Positions 9,575 to 20,877 are shown, counted from the stretch's first letter. The stretch is DNA of 60,000 nucleotides from Adiantum capillus-veneris (GCA_014529385.2 CM043971.1:30027709-30087708), one strand, 5' to 3'. Notes: a model not told the origin generated them from the sequence alone. A program made the numbers and translations.

Positions 9575-10680
9575 ATCAGGAGGTCAGCGCCTGCATTCAC
9601 ATACGGCCAGGAGACAGTGGAGTATACGGATGCTTACACTTACCTTGGAGTGGTTTTTAGTGGGCCAGCATTTTCATTGAGGAGGGCAACAGAGACTAGA
9701 TTGACCAGAGCCCATGCAGCATTGGGTAGATTGGAAAGGACGTGTTCACAGCTTCAGTTTCAGGAGCCTCGGACAAAGCTCTGGCTCTTTGACACTTTGG
9801 TGGCTTCTGCATTGCTTTATGGAGCTGAGATTTGGGGACCTTCATTGGATCATCACGGGAGAACAGGCCGCCATGGAGAAGCCTCTCGTCTCTATGATCT
9901 CGCGGCTCATTAGAGCTAAGGCTTCAGTACCACGTGCTATTGTCCAAGCAGAGCTAGCTGCCCCCCCACTAGTGGTTGAGGCACTCACCAGATCTGTCTC
10001 CTTCATACACCGCATGTGGGAACTTCCCAGAGACAGATATGCCCACCTTGCACTTGAGTCCTCTCGACATTTAGCCATGCAGGGAGATACAGCATGCTGG
10101 TATGGGGAGATGACATCATGGTTTCAGGCGCATGGGTTCAGCATAGACAGATTGCCTCCCTTCCAGTACTTACTGGATGCACCCTCTCTGACTCTTACAC
10201 ACTCCGAGATCAACAGGCTCATCCGCAAGGACCTCACTCAGCTAGACACCAGGAGATGATGGATACAGCCAGCACAGGAGCTGGGCACGAAGATGGCTTT
10301 CTACAGAGAGCATCTTCTCCGGCTTACGGAGGACATTTTTGTGACGAGGCCCAGATACATGGACACCCACTTGTCTCGTGGGATACGATGTGCTATTGGC
10401 CAGATACGCACATCTTCACACCAGCTGCGGATCGAGACTGGGAGATACAGCGGAGTACCAACAGAGGCCAGGACATGCCTCCTGTGTGACATCGAGCCTG
10501 AGACACTACACATGCCACTGCCCCGTCTACTACAAGATACGAGGCCGCTTCCATTGCTTGTTCAGAGAGGGCTTTGGACCACTCTTCAGAGTCATGCGGT
10601 ACGAGGATCAGAGATGCCTGGGTTTGTTTTTGCTCGAGCTGTGCAGACAGAGAGAGCTTGATGAGAGGAGAGGCTAGCCA
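9575..10680 (+). pseudogene. LINE ORF2 C-terminal region with CCHC finger, copy 1
   Basis: Three frames cover the region after the RT: TDAYTYLGVVFSGP...LVASALLYGAEIWGPS (9617-9870), VSFIHRMWE...LPPFQYLLDAPSLTLT (from about 9990), and RYMDTHLSRGIRCAIGQIRT then CLLCDIEPE with YYKIRGRFHCLF (10350-10600). This is the same protein region as at 2978-3899 and, on the minus strand, at about 21950-23330. Stops at 10257 and small indels around 10500 disrupt it. The C-terminal Cys/His region is typical of LINE ORF2 proteins. Confidence 0.8.
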
Positions 10681-11160
10681 GTCTCAGAGACAGACCACAG
10701 ACTTCTTTAGAGCTGCCACTGGACACACGGAGGAGCTACTACCACAGCAAAGCTCGTCGCCTCACACCAGAGGCACACTGATCGACCAAGCGACCGAGCT
10801 AGGATAATCCAGACGCCCACGACTGCGGAGGATTACACAGCATCAACGGAGGCTGCACCAGAGGATTCGGATCACTTTGGCCCGACATGCACGACGCCCG
10901 GTCAGACTACTGATCATGGAGGAGATTGATGAGATCCGCCAGCGATCGATGCTGGATCTCTTGTGATCTAGCTATCCCAGCTAGCTGCTTAGTTCACACC
11001 TAGCAGTTTCGGATTCCATAGTATTTTATTTTGTCATTTTGTCATCTTGTTACTCTAACTCTATATCAGATCCACCACATTGTAACTTTCTAGTCTCATA
11101 GGTCACTTTGGCCTTTTGAAGACATCAATATAACATTTTATTTCATTTCATTTCTCTCTG
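10681..11160 (+). mobile_element. LINE 3' UTR and terminal motif, copy 1
   Basis: The region matches 4207-4736 throughout and ends with the family motif at about 11090-11137 (GTCTCATAGGTCACTTTGG ... GAAGACATCAATATAAC), then ATTTC repeats and only a short TCTCTCTG. This copy shows the element's 3' boundary with a minimal CT tail, which helps define where the family sequence stops. Confidence 0.75.
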
Positions 11161-11251
11161 TGCATAAAATGAGATAACTCCTGTTGTGACTCACTAGAGC
11201 AAACCCGCTCTACCTCTGCTGCTGCAGAGTCTACTGACATGTCCTGCACAA

Positions 11252-11969
11252 CTAAATGCTCTGTCTCTGGAGCTCACTCGCGAATGAGACTCGCCTAGTC
11301 TCTCGCTCATCACACGTCAGTGTAGTAACTGGGACTCTACCGTCTCGTACATCAGAAACATGCAGTGGGTAAACCACAGAAGACCTAGCTCCTCGAGCAA
11401 TGACTAGGCGACCCAACTGCAACGGGAATGACCGCTCTCGGAGCAGTACCTGATAGCCACGCTGTCTCAAACATGTCACTGAGATCAAACTCTGTGCAAT
11501 CCCAGGAACATAGCGCACGTGTAAGCGTATAAGATGCACCATTGGGTAGTAATAGACATATATCTCTTGCACCCTCTATGTCATACGCTGAACCATCGGC
11601 CAAATGAACACGACCATAACTCCCACTAGCAAATGTTCTGAACCAGTCACAGCATGGTGTGACATGAAATGCTGCAGACTCATCTGGCAGCAATCGGGAG
11701 AACGTGTCATCTTTGTCAGACATGTATCGTGGGTGGAGACTAGATGTAAATGTGACATCACCATCACTGGCATATGTAGTCGTCTCTCTAGTCTGTGTCG
11801 TAACTGTCTGTGCATCACGCCTCTGTCTCCGCTGTTGTTTCATGCGTCTAAAACAACAGCGCCTAATGTGCCCTGTATGACCACAATACCAACATCGCAT
11901 ATGTCGGGAAGATCGAGACCTTCGTCTCTCATGAGCCGTCGCTGCAGACTCAAGTGTGTCACACATCAT
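11252..11969 (-). pseudogene. Copia gag zinc knuckle and protease fragment
   Basis: On the minus strand the frame from 11969 has a CCHC-like knuckle CWYCGHTGHIRRCC (about 11893-11852), normally ending KRDC in Copia gag. A protease-like stretch DESAAFHVTPCCDWF (DSGAS-HVTP in intact elements; about 11690-11645) follows, then GRVHLADGSAYDIEGA. After a frame change near 11520 it continues RYVPGIAQSLISVTCLRQRGYQV, the usual link to the pre-integrase domain. The protease has lost the key Gly of DSG, and the frame is broken. No integrase or RT follows. Confidence 0.8.
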
Positions 11970-12457
11970 GTCAATGCATAAGCGTCAAAAGTGGAAGATC
12001 ACTCGACCACCACGCTAATCAAGCATAAACAAACCAATAGCTCAATAGTGAACACCTATAACCTGTATGCTATAGACTCACACTCGGAATATGCGTCGAT
12101 GTGAGAACATTAGGCAAAATCAAAGAAAACCTGTAACCACTACGAGCATACCAAAAACCTCACTCCTGCGAGAGTGAATATGAGAACAAGGAAGTGTATC
12201 CAAAACTGACAAGAACCTGTCAAAGTGAGAGTAGAACTCGATCACTGTCAATATAATAGCGAGAACCTGGAGAAAATCCGGTAAAGTTTCCCCTGTAAAT
12301 TGAGCAAAATCTCAAGTCAAATCTCAGCCATAAACGGCAACACGAAAGTATACCAACTCAAGTGAAACCAAGCGAGGCTATACACATAATCAGATTGCAA
12401 GTCTGTCACTGCATAGCTGTTGAAAATCAAGTCGATTGACCAAAACGCTTTGTATAC
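11970..12457. other. Non-coding; first copy of a dispersed repeat
   Basis: No frame is convincing. About 12205-12345 resembles 12950-13180 (shared AGTGAGAGTA..CTC.ATCACTGTC, AACCTGG.AAAAATCCG, AGTTTCCCC.., AAATTGA.AAAATC), so the stretch belongs to a repeat present twice around the inverted-repeat element at 12458. Confidence 0.5.
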
Positions 12458-12745
12458 GGGTGAAAGCATGTTAACCTGTCATGCTTTTTCATGTCCCGGA
12501 CAATGCTAACTAGCACAATTTTGACATATGCTAACTAGTACAATAACTTGAGCTACATCTCCAAGATCTATGACATATGATATATCAATAGAAAGCACTT
12601 GAAATAAGGAATCCAAATGTACAACCTCTGACAAATTTTGATATTATTTGTAAAAAATTTACCGGACGCCCAACTTTTTGAAGATGTGCTAACTTGAAAC
12701 TGCTAACTAGCACAAAAAGCGCGACAGGTTAACATGCTTTCACCC
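12458..12745. mobile_element. MITE-like element with 23-bp perfect terminal inverted repeats
   Basis: 12458-12480 and 12723-12745 are exact inverted repeats beginning GGGTGAAAGCATGTTAACCT. The 288-bp body has no open frame of note and repeats GCTAACTAGCACAA near each end (about 12507 and 12702). One base outside each repeat is a flanking TA (12455-12456 and 12747-12748), which would fit a Tc1/mariner-type target duplication. An ATAC tetranucleotide is an alternative reading. It is non-autonomous because it has no transposase. Confidence 0.8.
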
Positions 12746-13640
12746 ATACACGATAGAGGCAAGACAACATATCTGTGATAACAAAGCGTATAAACCTGTC
12801 AACAACTGATCCACATAAGGCATACATAGGCGAGAACCATGGCAAAGTGCTCAGACCTGAACGAGTGGCTCATGGACAATTTGTACCTGTCCGAGTAACC
12901 TGTACACTTGTGAACCTGTGATGTCTGAGCTATCGAGGGTAGCTCACCTGCACAAAACCTGTGCCCAAGTGAGAGTAAACACTCAATCACTGTCTGAGTG
13001 GGAATAAATCGACCACTATGTGGGAGTCACACTTGACCACTAAAGCATCAGAGAACAACACTGCAGATACACATGTAATTCCATGGCTACATGGCAAGAA
13101 CCTGGGAAAAATCCGCCAGAGTTTCCCCACAAATTGATAAAAATCACATCAAAACTCAACCATAAAATACAATCCACATCATGCATACATCACCTACCAA
13201 ACATATGGCAATTGAGCTCACTCCTGCATGACTAGCTCTCTGGACAAAGTGCCCAACACTTGTATGCACGTGAATTTGTCACCTATGAGCTCTAACTAGC
13301 TCTAACTGTATCTGCACATGCCATACATAGCAAAGCCTCTCTGAATCTTTGACCACACAATCATTCATGTGCACAACAGTTGTGCCACATAATCCGCATG
13401 ATGGGGCAAAACCTGTGAGCAAAATAGATCCACAACCTGCTCAAAACGTAGAGCACATGACTGCCAAGGGATCGCCTGAAGAGTAAACCACCTGCACTCT
13501 ACCTTGGTGACACGGCTCGAGTCTCACCAAATCAGCCCCACACTTTCACATATGCATTTATTCACTGTAAATGGGCTGAAGATTCAGCTCTTCAAAGCTT
13601 TCCATCACCCTGATCTGAAGCCCTGATTTAAACTTCGAAA
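12746..13640. other. Non-coding; second copy of the dispersed repeat
   Basis: About 12950-13180 is the partner of 12205-12345. The remainder is AC-rich without a recognisable domain on either strand. Confidence 0.45.
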
Positions 13641-14592
13641 CACGTACCTGTGAAAAAATCCAAAATACACACAGCTGCTGCAGAAAATTCTGTGATCAGA
13701 ATTACGTCAAATGGACATCGCCATTGCGTCCGGAACGTGCCAAAACCCCAGAAAAGAGTCCTGGGTTGCACAGATCTACGTCCGTACGAGGGATTTATGC
13801 CCAAAAAAGTGATTTTCAAGCCCAAAAATGCATTGTTTCTGCAAACCTGTCTGTTGTGTGGTGTGTATGGGCTGATCTGTGGACACAAGGAGCTCAAAAT
13901 ACACTCCTCCTACAAGCCTCTACAAACTGGGTCGCAAGCTCTTCGATCTCTGCTCCAATTCTATGACCTCCCCGCCATGGTCAAGCTCCTGCAAAGCTTC
14001 TGCTACTGCATATGTATGCTCTCCCTCTCCATGTCTACCCTATAATACCCGTTGTAGAGTGCGCGCGTGGTGCGCGAAGTGTGTGTGTGAGAGAGGTGAG
14101 TGCAAGCGTGAGAGGGTGAGGTGCAAGGGAGACAATATGTGGTGGAGCTCTCAGAGGCAATACCCTCTAGCCCCTTATTCTCTATATGTACATAAGAATA
14201 AGATGAGGGTTAGTGTGAGTGGTCAGTCAGTGGGCGGCCAGGCACTAGGCGCCCAGCCCGAGGTGAGGCACATCGCCTTTACCCCAGCACATATATATAG
14301 TTCAGTGATTTTGAAGTTTCTGTTTGTATGTTTCTATTGATTTCTCGCTTGGAGGTTCAAGCCTATTACACGCACGACACACACACGACACACGAGACGT
14401 GGAGTGGCGGAGTTCCACCCCAAGAAAGCACTAGCCCCAAACCCTAGCACTCCTTTCGGTATTTCTTTTTATTGCTTCAACTCAATAAAACGTCGGAACC
14501 CTTTGCTTTACACTTCCACGCAGAAACATGCCCCTTTCAACGAGGAATTGCAAGTTGGTGAGAACCTCTTCTTCTTCTATTGCTTCTAGGGT
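13641..14592. other. Probable LTR-like or untranslated retroelement sequence
   Basis: The motif TATTGATTTCTCGCTTGGAG at 14335-14354 is shared exactly with 33731-33750, where it lies just before an LTR end and primer-binding site. AATAAAA at 14483 could be a poly(A) signal, and TATATGTACATAAG near 14184 is TATA-like. The 131-, 80- and 153-codon frames here overlap in several phases and show no known domain, so I do not call them genes. Confidence 0.35.
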
Positions 14593-15060
14593 TTACGCCC
14601 CTCGGCCAAGATGTGCAGGTTGGCTCAAGTCTTCAGTGGCTTGACACATCAGCAGTTTGTGACACTCAACGAGAGCAACAGAGCCCCAAATAGCAGCAAC
14701 TAGGCAAACAACAGCAGGAGTGCAGGTGGAAGTTTTGTTGAAGCCACCAGCCACTTGAACAGGAGCAAGGGTTTTGCAATTACATGACAGATAACCCCTG
14801 CATCTACAAGCGACCGAAAACGATGAACTCTTCATCGGTTGATGCTATAGTCTCTCATTAAGGAATGCTTGCACGAGGATTTTGAGGATGCTTGTAGGGC
14901 GTGGGAGGGTCCTGAACCTGAGAAAGGAGTCCTCATTTCTGTTGGACCCTGTCGCCCAATATGCGCTAAATGCAGTTATACTCTTCTTCCCTGGCAAAAT
15001 GCCTACACATGGGATGTGGGACAATGGGTGGATTTCTTGCTTAAGCGTCAAGTGGTTTGA
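14593..15060. other. Two short unidentified ORFs of coding-like composition
   Basis: A minus-strand frame (14593-14835, 80 codons) is Cys-rich. A plus-strand frame (14869-15060) reads EDFEDACRAWEGPEPEKG..CRPICAKCSY. Neither matches a family I know, and no splice partners are evident. They could be captured exon pieces or chance. Confidence 0.2.
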
Positions 15061-15123
15061 GGAGTTTGTTTTGGGGCCCGAGGATTCTAAGAGGTCTTGT
15101 TGGCAGACAGTGAGGCCGAAGAT

Positions 15124-15283
15124 CATAGTTACAGGGAATGGCCATTTTGAGGTCCGCGTTCCCCGTTCCCATTCCAAATCCCCGTTCCGTGTTTCGGACG
15201 TGAGTATCTGTAACAGGGAATGGCATTTCATGCCTGTTGCCGTTCCCGTTCTCCGTTCCGATTCTCCATTCCGGGTAACTATG
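15124..15283. mobile_element. 160-bp MITE with CATAGTTAC termini
   Basis: CATAGTTACAGGGAATGG (15124-15141) and the reverse complement of 15266-15283 (CATAGTTACCCGGAATGG) agree at 16 of 18 positions. The interior is full of GTTCC words and repeats ACAGGGAATGGC. A second element of almost the same length with CATAGTT ends lies at 57152-57314. No target duplication is clear. Confidence 0.6.
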
Positions 15284-15436
15284 GCGGAGATGCCTTGCTT
15301 GAATTGTCATCGTTGTTCTTTAACACGCAAATGACACATGTATTGCCATGGGCTCTTACCAAGGATTATCAGTCAACATAATGCCCCCTATGGGTCAAGG
15401 TGGTGGATTTTCCCCGCACGTGGCATCTAACAAGGT

Positions 15437-15883
15437 GGTTCAAAACGTACTGTACGTGGCGTATATGTACGTACTGTACGTTGTTCCGTACAGGAAAAAG
15501 TTTTATGTACATAAAAATACGTACTCTTGTAAAAAATACTCAATTTACCAAACTTTCTAGGACTTTTCTGATAAAAAACAAGAGAGGGCAACAACTTTTA
15601 GAGACATTAAAGACATGTTTTTCAAGACAACTACATACTGTGTAACTATTGCAAGAGACTTCAAAGTTTGGACGACATTGATGATTGAACAAGCATATCA
15701 AAGCTCAAATGAGAACTGGTTTGGTCGCCCAGAACTCAGCAAAAATGCATTAAAAACTCTCAGCCATGCTTATCTTCCAAAAAACTAAAATTAAAAAGTG
15801 CTCTATACGGATCGATCTGTACCATACGGATCGTACAGTACGTCTGTATGGTACGGAATGGATCCGTACGTACGTTTTGATCC
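15437..15883. mobile_element. 447-bp inverted-repeat element rich in GTAC
   Basis: GGTTCAAAACGTAC at 15437-15450 pairs with the reverse complement of 15870-15883 (GGATCAAAACGTAC), 13 of 14 matching. Both ends then continue with CGTACGTAC-type words, giving extended weak pairing. There is no transposase frame. The target duplication is unclear. Confidence 0.55.
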
Positions 15884-16137
15884 TACCATGCATCACTTTC
15901 GTCTGCTACTGGCTGCCTAGTTGGAGAAAGTGATTTTTTATCCAAGGTTAGATGCGAATACCAATAGATTCTGCATCTTGTGGGACACAAACATCTCCAC
16001 GTGAGCAGGTATAACGATCAACTCAGGTGACTTCTTGGTAGGGAAACGACAATTTAAGCTGAAATGGGGCAAATTTGCCAACTCATATTTTTGTTGTGGT
16101 AAATTTAGTCATATGTAATTAGAATGTCCGGAGCCGC

Positions 16138-17320
16138 ATCTCCAATCTCCTCCTTCAGCTATACAGCCTCCACAACCTTCCCCTCTCCCAAAGCTCCATT
16201 CGAAACTTAGACACAATGGTGCTTTGACTTCTGCAACACCTTCTTTTGTGGATAAAGGGAAAGGGAAGCAGGCATTGATGTCCACAACACCTCATTCCAC
16301 AATATCAAAAGAAAAAGAAAAAGAAATTGGAAAAGGCAAAGACAAGGATGCAACGAAGGATGCCTGGATCGTTCCAAAAACGACAATTAATGTTCCATCT
16401 CCAGCTGCTTCCTATAATTATGTGTCCCCATTAAAGACTGCATCTCAAACGAAACTTCCCTATAATGACAATAAGTCTCTAGCAGAGGCATGGGATAAGG
16501 TGGAGCGCTCGTATAAGGAAGCGGTTATAGGTGAACCAGCTTCCTTGCCGGGTGCCCTTGCGGCCATGTCTTCTAACCCATGTCATGACTTACATATAGT
16601 TGCTTCTTCAACAGATGAAGGTGTGCCGATGGGCACCAACACTTAATTCTCGTGTGCCTTTGTCCTTTATATATACCACATAGTATGCATAGTTTTTTGA
16701 GGTGCATTTCAGTGGAGGCTAACCTAGCACTAGGTACATGCATGTAAGATAGGTGTGGTAGTTCTTCAAGAGCATAATCACATCTTATTTTACGGGATAT
16801 TGGATAGCTTATGCTTGTTTGGCATAAGTTACGGCCAACTCTTGCTTTCAATGACCCAGATGGTAGGTGGATGGTGGTTAAATGTATTGTTAATGGGGAA
16901 GTCTTTGAATTTGGAGGGGTATATGCCTTCACAACCTCTAGCAATTGTGCAAGATATCTCCTCGTATTGTTGGCGTTCTAATGCATTTCTAAGTGAAGAT
17001 TTTAACAATGCGCCAAATCATGCGAACAATACCACTGCCCAGTCACACATGTTGCATGTGAAAAGTCACGCATGGGATCATATAATGCTTTCTTGTAATG
17101 AATTGGACTTATGGCCGCTTTTACATGATGGAGATTCAGGAATCACTTTCCAGCACAATGTTTGATCCTCCTACCGAGCTCGCCTTGATTGCTGGTATCT
17201 CTTTCATAGGCAGCAGTATGATGCCTTTGTAAGTGATTTGAGGATTGATTATACCTTATGTCTTTCAGATCATGCTCCCATATGTCTGACTTTACGTTTT
17301 GGCCCCTCTCCAAATGTTGC
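16138..17320 (+). pseudogene. Second LINE lineage (L1-like): ORF1 remnant and endonuclease
   Basis: At 16224-16646 a Lys/Glu/Ser-rich frame (SKEKEKEIGKGKDKD...) may be the tail of an ORF1. From about 16820, other frames give LRPTLAFNDPDGRWMVVKCIVNGEVFEFGGVYA, then LWPLLHDGDS, YRARLDCWY and LSDHAPICLTLRFGP (ending near 17310). This order, with the SDHAP motif last, is the C-terminal half of an APE-type LINE endonuclease of the plant L1 kind. It differs clearly from the first LINE. Several stops and frame changes make it a fossil. Confidence 0.6.
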
Positions 17321-17408
17321 TTCTTTGCCAAAAAACAACTTTTGCATATCAATAAAGCATATTTGATGCATGAAGTTTTCCGTAATATGATTATGGATAT
17401 AATCCACA

Positions 17409-17775
17409 GTTACCTGAAACGAGAATGGGAGGGTCCAAAACCGGACGGGAATGGGGAGGAGAAGGGGGGTGAGAACGGGAACGGGGCCGGGACGATCGAC
17501 TAAAGTAAGGCTTGAATTGCCTCCATTCAGCTTGGTCCCAAATCAACTCCTAAACAGCCCCAAAACTGCCCATAAACCTGCCCTCAAACTGCCCCAAATA
17601 TGTCCCCCAAGCAGCCCCAAATATGTCCACCAAACAGCCCCAAATCTGCCCCCAAGTACCTACTTTTGCCCGTCCCGCCCACGTTCCCCCCGTTCCCGGC
17701 TTCGAGTGGGACTCGTCCATAATGCCGTTTCAAAACGTTTGGGTTGCGTTCCGCTCGTTCCCTATTACACTAATA
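17409..17775. repeat. GGAACG-rich fold-back with a 23-bp minisatellite
   Basis: The left end CAGTTACCTGAAACGAGAAT and the reverse complement of the right end (AGTGTAATAGGGAACGAG) are weakly alike and resemble the CATAGTTAC element at 15124. The middle, about 17552-17655, is a degenerate tandem array of units such as CAAGCAGCCCCAAATATGTC, 22-23 bp long, roughly five copies. I read it as an enlarged, diverged relative of that element. Confidence 0.4.
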
Positions 17776-17789
17776 TAATCCTGCCCTTG

Positions 17790-18125
17790 ATCTCCCAGAT
17801 GCATATTGATATGGATGTTGCGTGGTTTCGCTTTGTTATGCGTGTCCAATGTGTTGTCAATGATTATGGAAAGTACTATATATCTTAGCTATGAGGCAAT
17901 GTTCAGCATGCAAGGGATACATGTCAACGATCAATGCATATGTCTAATTCTTTCCCACTTTGAGGCTAAACTCACTACATTACTTTTAGCTCGCACTATT
18001 ATACAACATAATGATGAGAGAAAATTGGCTAAATGGAAGATTCCTGCAAGACAACACACTTTTGTTGATAAAGGTTGTGCCTCCAAGCAGTTCTTCAAGC
18101 ATTTGCAACATTCTCGTCAATCTCA
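17790..18125 (+). pseudogene. Second LINE lineage continued: endonuclease-RT linker
   Basis: Frames contain VAWFRFVMRVQCVVNDYGK, then RTIIQHNDERKLAKWKIPARQHTFVDKGCASKQFFKHL. The latter resembles the stretch before the RT in plant L1-like ORF2 (a W-x-x-x-GD-x-x-S/TKFFF segment). It continues in orientation and order from 16138-17320, interrupted by the inverted-repeat element at 17409. The RT itself is not present. Confidence 0.45.
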
Positions 18126-18645
18126 AGACAAAAATTTAAAAGAGTCAAACTTCCCTCCGAGAGTAGAAGTCTTCCCTACAGGAGTTAGTAGAGACTTTAG
18201 TTGCTCACTTTGGGAAGAGCTTCGAAGCTCCACCCCCGCTTACGCAAGAAGCCAAACAAGCACGCAATCTTTTCCTATCACATGTTGCTCCAACATGTGG
18301 CATTCGACCTTTGGTCCACACGAGTTGGTGTGCATGCATGGGTTTATCCAAGGTCACAAAGTAGAAATCCTGGTGGACAACGGTGCTTCGCACAATTTGA
18401 TTAACTATAAGTTTAGTGAAACGGCTCAATTTGCCCTAGACTCCTAGTTCCCAACGTTACAAGGTAGTGATGTTTAACGGCCATGATGTCAAGGTGTGGG
18501 ATACACAAGTAAAGGATGTACCACTGGAGATTCAAGGATATCACACGTCCTTGAATTTCCAAGTCATGAGTATGGATTAGGCAAAGTTTGTCTCCCTTGA
18601 GACACAAAAGATCAAGAACCACTTATACCCTTAAAAAAGCTTGTG
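18126..18645 (+). pseudogene. Ty3/Gypsy gag end and protease fragment
   Basis: The frame ending at 18447 has ELVCMHGFIQGHKVEILVDNGASHNLINYKFSETAQF (active-site-like DNGAS at about 18376; DSGAS or DNGAS in Gypsy proteases). A preceding PPLTQEAKQARNLF-like segment lies in another frame (18226-18270). After the stop, other frames continue with phrases like NGHDVKVWDTQVKDVPLEIQGYHT. These are plant Gypsy gag-protease features. The RT is absent. Confidence 0.65.
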
Positions 18646-18862
18646 TGAATTTCAAATAGAATAACCAAAGGATTAGGCAAAGTGGGCTAAACCAATATGA
18701 AAAATGATAAGTATCATATGTAAAAGACTCTAGCCCCACCACCTAAAGAAAAAAAAAAGGAGATAATCTTATGAGGATGCATCTGTCCTTATATCCTATC
18801 ATCATGCTGCTCATGGGAAATGCCTTCTTCGCACTTCTGTAAAGCTCAATCAAAACTACCTG

Positions 18863-18865
<3 letters not shown>

Positions 18866-18932
<67 letters not shown>
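18866..18932 (+). repeat. (CT)n-(GT)n microsatellite
   Basis: CT dinucleotides run 18866-18918 and switch to GT at 18919-18932. On the minus strand this lies about ten bases inside the presumed intron after the kinesin-like exon. Confidence 0.95.
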
Positions 18933-18943
18933 AAGGGGCAAAC

Positions 18944-19175
18944 CTTTCGTGCAACTTTCTCAAAGACGGCATCCTGCTTGGCATCAGTGTCGAAGATGTC
19001 ATTGAAGAAGAAGTCATAGCGCTCCTTCTGATGGTTGGCCATGCCAGCAGCGATCTGACGAGGGACGTGCCATTGCACCATACTTTCGTCTCTGTCAATT
19101 TCATAGTGAGCGGGAGTTCCTGATATGGGCCGCATGCGCAAATATATCTCTATATTGCTAGCCTCCTTCTCGGAC

Positions 19176-19180
<5 letters not shown>
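18944..19180 (-). CDS. Kinesin motor N-terminal exon, kinesin-9 (KIF6/KIF9)-like
   Basis: Reading down from ATG at 19180-19178, 79 codons encode the start of a kinesin motor domain: IEIYLRMRPI, then HVPRQIAAGMANHQKERYDF, FNDIFDTDAKQDAVFEKVAR. The VPR..A.G..N...E.Y.F.F..(I/V)FD.DA.Q..VF pattern is that of kinesin-9 motors, not of the usual plant kinesins. The exon ends in phase 0 at 18944, where GCACGAAAG is followed by GTTTGC, a possible donor. The P-loop exon (GQTGSGKT) should follow but was not found in the window. Kinesin-9 proteins work in motile cilia; in plants that means swimming sperm. It could be exon 1 of a gene with a very long intron or a stranded fragment. The frame is undamaged. 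Confidence 0.65.

Positions 19181-19252
<72 letters not shown>
19181..19252 (+). repeat. (CT)n-(CA)n compound microsatellite at the kinesin-like start codon
   Basis: CT repeats at 19181-19217 touch the start codon of the kinesin-like exon, followed by CA repeats to 19252. On the gene strand this is a (TG)n(AG)n leader ending in GAGATGGCG. GA-rich leaders are common in plant 5' UTRs. Confidence 0.9.
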
Positions 19253-19253
<1 letters not shown>

Positions 19254-20875
19254 GATTCGACTACACAGAACTACAGAACTGCCTTTTGTGGTTCACACGT
19301 AGCGAGGCAAATGAAGGTGGCCATGCAAGATACACACACAAGATCTGTTGACGAAAACCCCAAATACAACACATGAAGAATACTACATCATGAAGAATAC
19401 TATGGAAAGTGTGAAACTTAAAAGCAATCAAAGTAAACCTCACAATTCAAAATGAGAGGTCATCAAGTCAAACTTGAAGTGAGCTTATTGACCTAGAGAA
19501 CTCATGGAGATGCCAAAGCAATCTTCTGCAACCACTTGATAAAACATGCAAAGGTTACCATACCTATAAATTGTCCCCAACATCCATAGTCTGGCCCACG
19601 TGAAGAAAGGTGTAAACCGGCATAAAGATGAAAAGACATCATCAAACAACAGGAAATGCTTCTCATCAAAAATTTCACCAAGAGAACAAGTGTGAAGAGA
19701 TAGAGAAATCCTGAGAGGCTTAGTTCTAAATAAATGGGGAACAGTCTCGAGTGTAAATGTACATTGCAAATAGCAAAAACTTGCAATTATCAAGAATGAA
19801 GAATGCTAGCAACATGCAAAACACCAATAAGACATCTCCATAAAAAAAATATAGTCCTTTAAAGGATGCCCTTTTTGTCAAATGGCCAAGACGACATCCT
19901 GTCACCATATATCTCTGTTATGCATGTTCCAAGTGCATTGCAATGCCCAGCAATCCAAGGAGGTGGCTATAATTTTGCATACAATAGTTTATGGGTATTG
20001 GGAAACAATGAAACCATGAAACTGTCAATTTTGCAATCTATCGTCGCTTAAAAGTGGAGGAATTCGGCATAAGGTGACCAATATTTCAAAGATCGTGTGT
20101 CAAAGTCATTTATAATGCAAGCCAAACCAAAGTTTCTAGAAGCCTCTGGAAATGGATGAGTGTGTCCATTATTAGAAAACACATCATGAGAAAAAATCGG
20201 CAGAAAAATAGATTCAATCATTTGTTGAAAAGCCTCATGTGAAAGATATGTAGTACTATTTATGTGCAACAAAATTTTCCTGGGTAATGTAGTCCATCAT
20301 TGGTGGAAAATGAAATTTCAATGTCAACAAGGGAATCATATTGTTGTGCATGTAGCAAATACCATCTCTTAACTCATGCATGATAGTCAGATAGAGCAAT
20401 ATGCTAAGAAGTATATCCTAAAACACATGGCTTCATGTGAGATCTTCAATTCAAAAGATTCCTTAAGAGCAGTAGCTAAATTATTCAAGCCAACTATTCA
20501 ATACCCAAGGCATGGGAATGTCCATATTGTCATATTTTCTATCATGAGAATTCACTACAAGGGGCACTTTGTTCTTGTGACACTTTAAAAAGTAGTGTTT
20601 GTTGTTTGTTGTCGCTTATGAGATGGCCCATAATTTCCCAACTAAATGCATAAAAACATCGCTAATATCTTCATTAGGGGCATTGCAAATAGCATCACCT
20701 AAGCGATGCAATTTTTGTAGCGTTTGTAGCGACGTTTGCAAATTGCTTGGTGTTGCTTAAGTGACACCTGCAATTTGGAAAAACATTCTTGAAAAATCCG
20801 CAAGAGAAATTATAAAGAAGAGAAGAAGACTGTCCTAAGGTAAGCCCCCCCCGCCCAACACACACACACACAAGC

Positions 20876-20877
<2 letters not shown>
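19253..20877. other. AT-rich stretch, no gene recognised
   Basis: If the kinesin-like exon is real, this is its upstream side, but no promoter signal stands out. Short frames on both strands (up to 102 codons at 19485-19793 minus) have no recognisable domain. Confidence 0.4.

Noticed and set aside
13650-14340. Frames of 131, 80 and 153 codons as possible genes
   Set aside because: They overlap in three phases with no domain, and the stretch shares sequence with an LTR end at 33731.
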